DNA from: Firm-04 sp946413695
GTDB lineage: Bacteria > Bacillota > Clostridia > Oscillospirales > Ruminococcaceae
Length of the DNA stretch: 9,343 nt
Reading direction: 5' to 3'
NCBI GenBank assembly: GCA_946413695.1
Contig: CAMKLV010000102.1
Span: 1-9,343 of the forward strand
The position numbers and the translations under genes were made by a program. A model generated the notes under the pieces. That model was not told where the DNA came from and ran no database searches. It was given only the letters and a program-made list of their open reading frames with translations. Positions 6,048 to 9,343 of the stretch are shown here, one piece after another; the first letter of the stretch is position 1; every line of letters starts with the position of its first letter.

Positions 6048-6683
6048 ATGGAGCTGCAGAATCTGACCGGCGAAATGCTGACAGACAGGATCCGGATCAA
6101 TGCGCAGAAAAAGCTCCTGATTCTGATTCCGGCTGCTGTGATCATCCTGCTGACCGGCATTGTGCTGACATTGAAGCTGCGGGCTGCCGGTGCCGTGATC
6201 GGTGCGCTGCTGCTTGCGGCGGTGCTCTATCCGCTGATTTCGCTGCTTCCGCGGTGGGCGCATCCGGAGCAGGCAGATGTCTTCTGCAAATACGGCACGC
6301 CCGATTCCGTTGCGGAACAGCTCCGGAAGGGCTGCGGCAATGTCTTTTTCGATAACGGCAGAATGATTGTGACAGAGCTCTATGTGCTGGATGCGCAAAA
6401 GCCGGAAATGCTGCTCTTTTTCCCGCATGCGCTGACGGTCTATCCCGATGCCGTGCAGGGCAAAGAGTCCTATGTCGCCGTATATGACGAATGGGGACAG
6501 AAGCTTCGGTATCCGTTCACGAACGGCAGACAGCAGGTTATCAAAATCGACGCGGTGACAGACAAGATCCGCAGACACAATCCGAAATGCAGAGGCGGTC
6601 ACCGCCCTGAGGATCTGGAATATGTCCGCAAAAACCGGATCGAACTGCCGGAGCATCCGCAGCAGGATGATGCCGGAACGTAA
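6048..6683 (+). CDS. Two-helix membrane protein of unknown function, paralogue A
   Basis: 211 residues, family not recognised. A short hydrophilic N-terminus (LTGEML) is followed by two membrane helices (about 23-42 and 46-66), then a soluble domain with FCKYGTP (79-85), YVAVYDEWGQ (142-151) and a Pro/Cys/Gly stretch (NPKCRGG, 178-184) near the C-terminus. The gene at 6758 has the same layout and motifs, so the two are paralogues. The start at 6048 was preferred to the in-frame ATG at 6033 because GAGGAA (6035-6040) lies seven bases before it, the reductase stop ends one base earlier, and the resulting N-terminus lines up with the paralogue. The strand-rich middle could be a PH-like fold, but this is a guess from pattern. 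With one short loop between the helices, both ends probably face the same side, most likely the cytoplasm. Confidence 0.8.
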   Translation: MELQNLTGEMLTDRIRINAQKKLLILIPAAVIILLTGIVLTLKLRAAGAVIGALLLAAVLYPLISLLPRWAHPEQADVFCKYGTPDSVAEQLRKGCGNVFFDNGRMIVTELYVLDAQKPEMLLFFPHALTVYPDAVQGKESYVAVYDEWGQKLRYPFTNGRQQVIKIDAVTDKIRRHNPKCRGGHRPEDLEYVRKNRIELPEHPQQDDAGT

Positions 6684-6757
6684 AAAATTCATATTGTGAA
6701 AGAGATGCGGAAAGCGCCCGCAAAAATCCTGCGCTTTTCGGGAAAGAGGTTCAAACG
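6684..6757 (+). other. Gap between the two paralogues, with possible hairpin
   Basis: GGAAAGCGC (about 6709-6717) can pair with GCGCTTTTC further on, across a loop of about 13 bases and with a wobble pair. No T-run follows, so it is not called a terminator. The ribosome binding site GGAAAGAGG at 6741-6749 follows directly. No convincing promoter was seen. Confidence 0.35.
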
Positions 6758-7408
6758 ATGAAACAGAATTATGCAGACTTGACAGGCGATGCCATTGTAC
6801 GCGGCGTCCGGAAGAAGAACAATCAGAAGCGGCTGCTCTGTCTGCTCGGCGTGATTGCTGCGGCAGCGGGCATGATCGGCGCGTTTATCTGGATTGTGCG
6901 CATGCATGAATTCTTCTATGGCGGTGTGCTGGTGGTGCTCTGCGCCTTCGGTGCCTATATGGCGTTCACGGGCGTATCCAAGGCAAACAAGGTGCTTGCG
7001 GATGTGGAAAACTGTAGGCTGTTCCGCAAATACGGGACACCGGAATCCATCGCATCGCGCATTGCATCGGAATGCGGGGAGCCGCTGCTCGACAGCAAGG
7101 GTTCGCTGGTCTGCAATTCGTTCATCATGAAGCACGGCGATTTTGAATCCTTTATTCCCTATGAGCAGGCGCTGCACATCTTCCGCAGGGAGCACAGCAC
7201 AAACGGCATTCAGGACGGCGTCTATCTCGTGCTGACCGATGCCTACGGCGATCAGCAGCAGTTCCCGTTCAAGATCGGCAAAAAGGGCAAGGCGCAGATG
7301 GAGGAGATCGTCAACCACATTATTCAGCAGGCGCCGAACTGTGCCGTCGGCTACACAAAAGAGGCGCTCGCCTACGTCAAGCTCAATGCCAAAAAGCTGG
7401 ACGATTAA
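6758..7408 (+). CDS. Two-helix membrane protein of unknown function, paralogue B
   Basis: 216 residues, family not recognised. It shares the plan of paralogue A: N-terminal DLTG, two helices (about 26-48 and 53-71), then a soluble domain. Shared positions include FRKYGTPES (89-97) against FCKYGTPDS, YLVLTDAYGD...FPF (156-171) against YVAVYDEWGQ...YPF, and a closing pattern of Pro, Cys, Gly, Glu, Leu, Tyr-Val and Asn (193-210). Identity outside these blocks is low, so the duplication is old. AAAGAGG about eight bases upstream supports the ATG. It is the last gene of the plus-strand run and is followed by a strong terminator. No enzymatic motif is evident; a membrane-anchored sensory or scaffolding role is conceivable but unsupported. 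Confidence 0.82.
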   Translation: MKQNYADLTGDAIVRGVRKKNNQKRLLCLLGVIAAAAGMIGAFIWIVRMHEFFYGGVLVVLCAFGAYMAFTGVSKANKVLADVENCRLFRKYGTPESIASRIASECGEPLLDSKGSLVCNSFIMKHGDFESFIPYEQALHIFRREHSTNGIQDGVYLVLTDAYGDQQQFPFKIGKKGKAQMEEIVNHIIQQAPNCAVGYTKEALAYVKLNAKKLDD

Positions 7409-7437
7409 GCGGTTAAGCGAAATCTTCGGTTCATGTG

Positions 7438-7458
7438 CGGTTAGAATACAGATAACCG
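7438..7458. other. Small inverted repeat before the terminator
   Basis: CGGTTA (7438-7443) and TAACCG (7453-7458) flank a nine-base loop. It lies between the last plus-strand gene and the main terminator; its role is unclear. Confidence 0.35.
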
Positions 7459-7467
7459 TATAAAATG

Positions 7468-7501
7468 ATGCCCCTGAGCGTTTCAGAGCGCTCAGGGGCA
7501 T
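7468..7501. terminator. Strong, apparently bidirectional intrinsic terminator
   Basis: ATGCCCCTGAGCG (7468-7480) pairs perfectly with CGCTCAGGGGCAT (7489-7501) around an eight-base loop, giving a 13-pair GC-rich stem. On the plus strand it is followed by TTTATTT. On the minus strand the stem is followed by CATTTTAT. It lies between two convergent operons, 60 bases after paralogue B and 38 bases past the small minus-strand gene, so it can end both transcripts. Confidence 0.92.
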
Positions 7502-7538
7502 TTTATTTGATATGGATATGACAGCCGATGCTGCCGGC

Positions 7539-7709
7539 TCAGCATTGAGCGGACTGCTTTTTCTGCAGCGCCTTTCCATACATATATCTTCCGGTCAAAA
7601 ACACGCACAATCCAAATATAGTGGATAATATCATAACAACATATCCCAATTTTGTTATTTTGCCTTCTTCCGTTCTTAAGTCATTATTTTTCCCCAGAAA
7701 CTTAACCAT
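7539..7709 (-). CDS. Small single-helix membrane protein, 56 residues
   Basis: A short minus-strand reading frame found by reading the gap after the Lgt-like gene. The protein begins MVKFLGKNNDLRTEEGK and ends with QSAQC. It has a charged N-terminal third, one hydrophobic helix (about residues 21-40, containing VVMILSTIFGLCVFL) and a short basic tail, the plan of a bitopic small membrane protein. The ribosome binding site GGAGG (plus-strand CCTCC, 7717-7721) lies seven bases before this ATG. A second ATG directly upstream (7712-7710) is only four bases away and less likely. It starts 15 bases past the Lgt-like stop and ends just before the bidirectional terminator, so it fits as the last gene of the minus operon. 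The region is clearly richer in A and T than its neighbours. No family recognised. Confidence 0.68.
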   Translation of the reverse strand: MVKFLGKNNDLRTEEGKITKLGYVVMILSTIFGLCVFLTGRYMYGKALQKKQSAQC

Positions 7710-7716
7710 CATTCAG

Positions 7717-7721
7717 CCTCC
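7717..7721 (-). promoter_or_regulatory. Ribosome binding site of the small membrane gene
   Basis: GGAGG on the minus strand, seven bases before the ATG at 7709. It is one of the strongest ribosome binding sites in the window and is the main reason for accepting so short a gene. Confidence 0.72.
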
Positions 7722-7724
7722 ATA

Positions 7725-8456
7725 TTATGACTGTGAAAACAACCGGTTTTGATGAGAAGAACGGTACCGCCGGTCGAGCAGCATCCATGCAAGACAGATG
7801 CCGATCAGCACCGCGCAGAGAATCTGATTGACCGTCACGAGCCTGCCCTGATGCTCTGCACGCAGAAAATCCAGCAGACCCTTTGCCAGCGCCGAGAGCA
7901 GAAACACGCTCCGGACACTGCTGCTGCGGTGCCGTCTGCGCAGGAGCATCCCGACGGCGAAAATCACGAGAAATGTGAGGGATTCTGTAAGCTGCACCGG
8001 AAATGCAGTCACGCCGCCGTTCTCTGCGCCGGTGTAACGAACACAGAAGATTCCGTCATAATCCACGCCGCGGCAGCAGCCCGCAAGAAAACATCCGAAT
8101 TTCGATACCGCATACATCAGCGGCAGCACGAGTGTGCAGTTCTGCAGCATCAGCCGCGTGTGCCCGCGGTTTCCGCAGATCAGTGCCATGATGATCACGC
8201 TCAGGTACATCCCGAACAGCGCGCCCATCGAAGAAAGCCCGACCGTCTGCCCGTGTGACATCAGATAGCCTGCTCCGGCGGCGCAGGAAACGATCATCAC
8301 CGGCGAGAGCAGCATCAGCAATCCGGCGATGTTCTTCGGGATGCCGTCTTTGCGGTTGAGCAGCCAGAGCAGCCCGATGCCGAGCACAAACGCGGTGAAC
8401 ATCGTCACCGAATAGGGCGGAAACGGTCCGGCGTGATCGGTGTTGATATGAAACAT
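7725..8456 (-). CDS. Lgt-family (prolipoprotein diacylglyceryl transferase-like) membrane protein, non-canonical
   Basis: 243 residues and several membrane helices. The pattern follows Lgt: a Pro/Tyr-rich start (PFPPYSV) before helix 1, the Lgt signature region SKFGCFLAGCCRG at 118-130, FPVQLTES at 152-159 (canonical HPxQLYE), and DFLRAEHQG at 196-204 matching the C-terminal Arg motif. Lgt transfers diacylglycerol from phosphatidylglycerol to the lipobox Cys of preprolipoproteins in the cytoplasmic membrane. By hand alignment to the E. coli signature, essential Arg143, Asn146 and Glu151 correspond to Lys119, Cys122 and Cys127, so activity or substrate may differ. GCFLxGCC-type relatives are known in the family. 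The ATG at 8456 has GAGG six bases upstream, overlapping the stop of the preceding gene. An upstream extension in the same frame, to 8561, lies inside that gene and is rejected. Confidence 0.8.
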   Translation of the reverse strand: MFHINTDHAGPFPPYSVTMFTAFVLGIGLLWLLNRKDGIPKNIAGLLMLLSPVMIVSCAAGAGYLMSHGQTVGLSSMGALFGMYLSVIIMALICGNRGHTRLMLQNCTLVLPLMYAVSKFGCFLAGCCRGVDYDGIFCVRYTGAENGGVTAFPVQLTESLTFLVIFAVGMLLRRRHRSSSVRSVFLLSALAKGLLDFLRAEHQGRLVTVNQILCAVLIGICLAWMLLDRRYRSSHQNRLFSQS

Positions 8457-8464
8457 GCCGTGCC

Positions 8465-9091
8465 TCAGTCGATGTTGCAGTCCTTGAGGATTGCGCCGCA
8501 TGCCGCAATGAACAGTATAACGCCGATGATCACCAGTGCGCCAAATATAATATAAACCCACATCAGGATCTTGCCGAACACGTTGTCCTTATACCGGACG
8601 CGGACAATGATCATCAGCACCAGACCGATCTGAAACAGAACAGCGATCAGTCCGTAGAGATCCTTTGCTTCTGCGCCGCCGAGGACAAATGACAGCAGCA
8701 GACAGAGCGCCGAGCAGCCTGCAAGCACGTTTGAAATCGTGGTATCCTTTTTGATCTGCTCCGGCGTGCGTGTATCCGTCACCGGCGCGCCCTGCGGCTG
8801 AAATGTATTCGGCGCAGGTGTGCCCTGAAAAGTATTCGCCGCGCCCTGCACATTCTGCGCGGGCTGATTGAACATACCTGCATAAAACTGCGCATTCTGT
8901 CCCTGCGGCACGGAGCACAGATAACGATACTCCTGCTCGGTCATGAAATGCGCCCATCTGCCGTCCGGCAGTGCGACAAAGCCGTTTCGTGACAGCACGG
9001 CGGGGTCATAGCCCTGCGGCGCAATCAGCACCGGCTGATTGTTCTGATAATTCTCGAACACGCAATTCTGTACTTCATAATAATTGATCAT
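8465..9091 (-). CDS. Protein with Q/N/P-rich linker and three C-terminal membrane helices
   Basis: 208 residues, family not recognised. Residues 1 to about 65 look like a small soluble domain rich in Tyr and Asn, with GFVALPDGRWAHFM (37-50). Residues about 66-108 form a low-complexity linker rich in Gln, Asn, Pro and Ala, in which NTFQ occurs twice. Three hydrophobic helices follow (about 119-138, 145-165 and 172-199). This is the layout of small membrane proteins with a cytoplasmic N-terminal head, and no catalytic motif is visible. The ATG is supported by AAAGGG seven bases upstream (plus-strand 9099-9104). It is first in the minus-strand operon; the Lgt-like gene starts eight bases past its stop, which suggests a shared envelope role. 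A promoter lies at 9148-9176. Confidence 0.82.
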   Translation of the reverse strand: MINYYEVQNCVFENYQNNQPVLIAPQGYDPAVLSRNGFVALPDGRWAHFMTEQEYRYLCSVPQGQNAQFYAGMFNQPAQNVQGAANTFQGTPAPNTFQPQGAPVTDTRTPEQIKKDTTISNVLAGCSALCLLLSFVLGGAEAKDLYGLIAVLFQIGLVLMIIVRVRYKDNVFGKILMWVYIIFGALVIIGVILFIAACGAILKDCNID

Positions 9092-9118
9092 TCTCGTTCC
9101 CTTTCTCTTTCCGTCAGC

Positions 9119-9135
9119 GGGAGCACAGTGCTCCC
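9119..9135 (-). promoter_or_regulatory. Near-perfect palindrome between promoter and start of the minus operon
   Basis: GGGAGCAC and GTGCTCCC flank a single A, giving an 8+8 inverted repeat. Outer TCA (9114-9116) and TGA (9136-9138) extend the symmetry past a short bulge. It lies downstream of the -10 box and upstream of the ribosome binding site, where it could be a repressor operator or a leader hairpin. No T-run follows on the minus strand. Confidence 0.55.
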
Positions 9136-9147
9136 TGAAATATCCCT

Positions 9148-9176
9148 ATTATACCATAATCTTCCGCAAAACACAA
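9148..9176 (-). promoter_or_regulatory. Sigma-A-type promoter of the minus-strand operon
   Basis: On the minus strand a perfect TATAAT (plus 9148-9153) is preceded by TGG, giving an extended -10 element. A -35-like TTGTGT (plus 9171-9176) lies exactly 17 bases upstream. Transcription would begin near 9141 and give a leader of about 50 bases to the gene starting at 9091. Confidence 0.78.
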
Positions 9177-9192
9177 GAGCGACGGGGGAAAT

Positions 9193-9220
9193 AGAAATGA
9201 GAAATGAGAAATGAGAAATT
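9193..9220. repeat. 7-bp tandem repeat, four copies
   Basis: AGAAATG repeats four times from 9193, the last copy ending in T. It is A/G-rich and lies directly beside the hairpin at 9226. Together they look like one edge of an intergenic repeat element. Confidence 0.85.
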
Positions 9221-9343
9221 GTGGTATGCGCTTCGCGCATGGATCTATAAAGTGAGGAGCTGCGCATATTACAGGGAGAGCTCCCTATGCAATGCTAACA
9301 ACTTAAGGCGCACACGGCGAAGCCGAAATAAAAGTTTTGGTCG
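9221..9343. other. Non-coding intergenic tail with small hairpins
   Basis: No gene is seen up to the window edge. Structures include ATGCGC/GCGCAT with a TTC loop (9226-9240), AGGGAG/CTCCCT at 9273-9286, and CGGC-GAA-GCCG near 9316-9326. The run of short hairpins next to a 7-bp tandem repeat suggests a dispersed, possibly miniature, intergenic repeat or a structured RNA cut off by the window end. The identification is inference. Confidence 0.45.

Noticed and set aside
8457..8561. N-terminal extension of the Lgt-like protein
   Set aside because: It lies inside the upstream gene in another frame, while the ATG at 8456 has a good ribosome binding site.

Overview
The window looks like a chromosome segment from an anaerobic, GC-leaning Firmicute of the Ruminococcus/Oscillospiraceae kind. 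This is inferred from the long clostridial-type glutamyl-tRNA synthetase, a superoxide reductase, an aldo/keto reductase with a ferredoxin tail, AGGAG-type ribosome binding sites and intrinsic terminators. No mobile element, phage gene, tRNA, rRNA or CRISPR array was seen.

Bases 1-599 hold no credible gene. They start with five copies of an 86-bp tandem repeat (1 to about 430, probably continuing off the left edge). A spacer follows, then two adjacent 21/22-bp units, each an AGGAG followed by a GC-rich hairpin, and a third AGGAG that is the ribosome binding site of gltX.

Bases 600-7408 carry eight tightly packed plus-strand genes: gltX; a DUF3810-type membrane zinc metallopeptidase; a 64-residue zinc-ribbon protein; an alpha/beta hydrolase with a GTG start; a desulfoferrodoxin-family superoxide reductase with an incomplete rubredoxin-like centre; an aldo/keto reductase with two 4Fe-4S motifs; and two paralogous two-helix membrane proteins of unknown function. 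The first five overlap or nearly touch and probably form one transcript. A gap of 140 bases with two hairpins separates the SOR from the reductase group. A strong, apparently bidirectional terminator at 7468-7501 closes the run.

Bases 7539-9091 carry a convergent minus-strand operon, read right to left: a 208-residue protein with a Q/N/P-rich linker and three membrane helices, a non-canonical member of the Lgt (prolipoprotein diacylglyceryl transferase) family, and a 56-residue single-helix membrane protein short enough to be missed by length-filtered gene finding. A good sigma-A-type promoter (9148-9176) and a 17-base near-palindrome (9119-9135) lie upstream. Bases 9180-9343 contain no visible gene, only a 7-bp tandem repeat and several small hairpins that look like an intergenic repeat element.

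Functionally, the plus strand mixes a housekeeping translation gene with redox and oxygen-defence genes and membrane proteins. The minus strand looks like a small envelope cassette. No complete known system is present. The points most worth following up are the 86-bp array, the duplicated hairpin/AGGAG leader of gltX, the altered Lgt-like active site, the SOR with half of its centre I, and the hidden small membrane gene.
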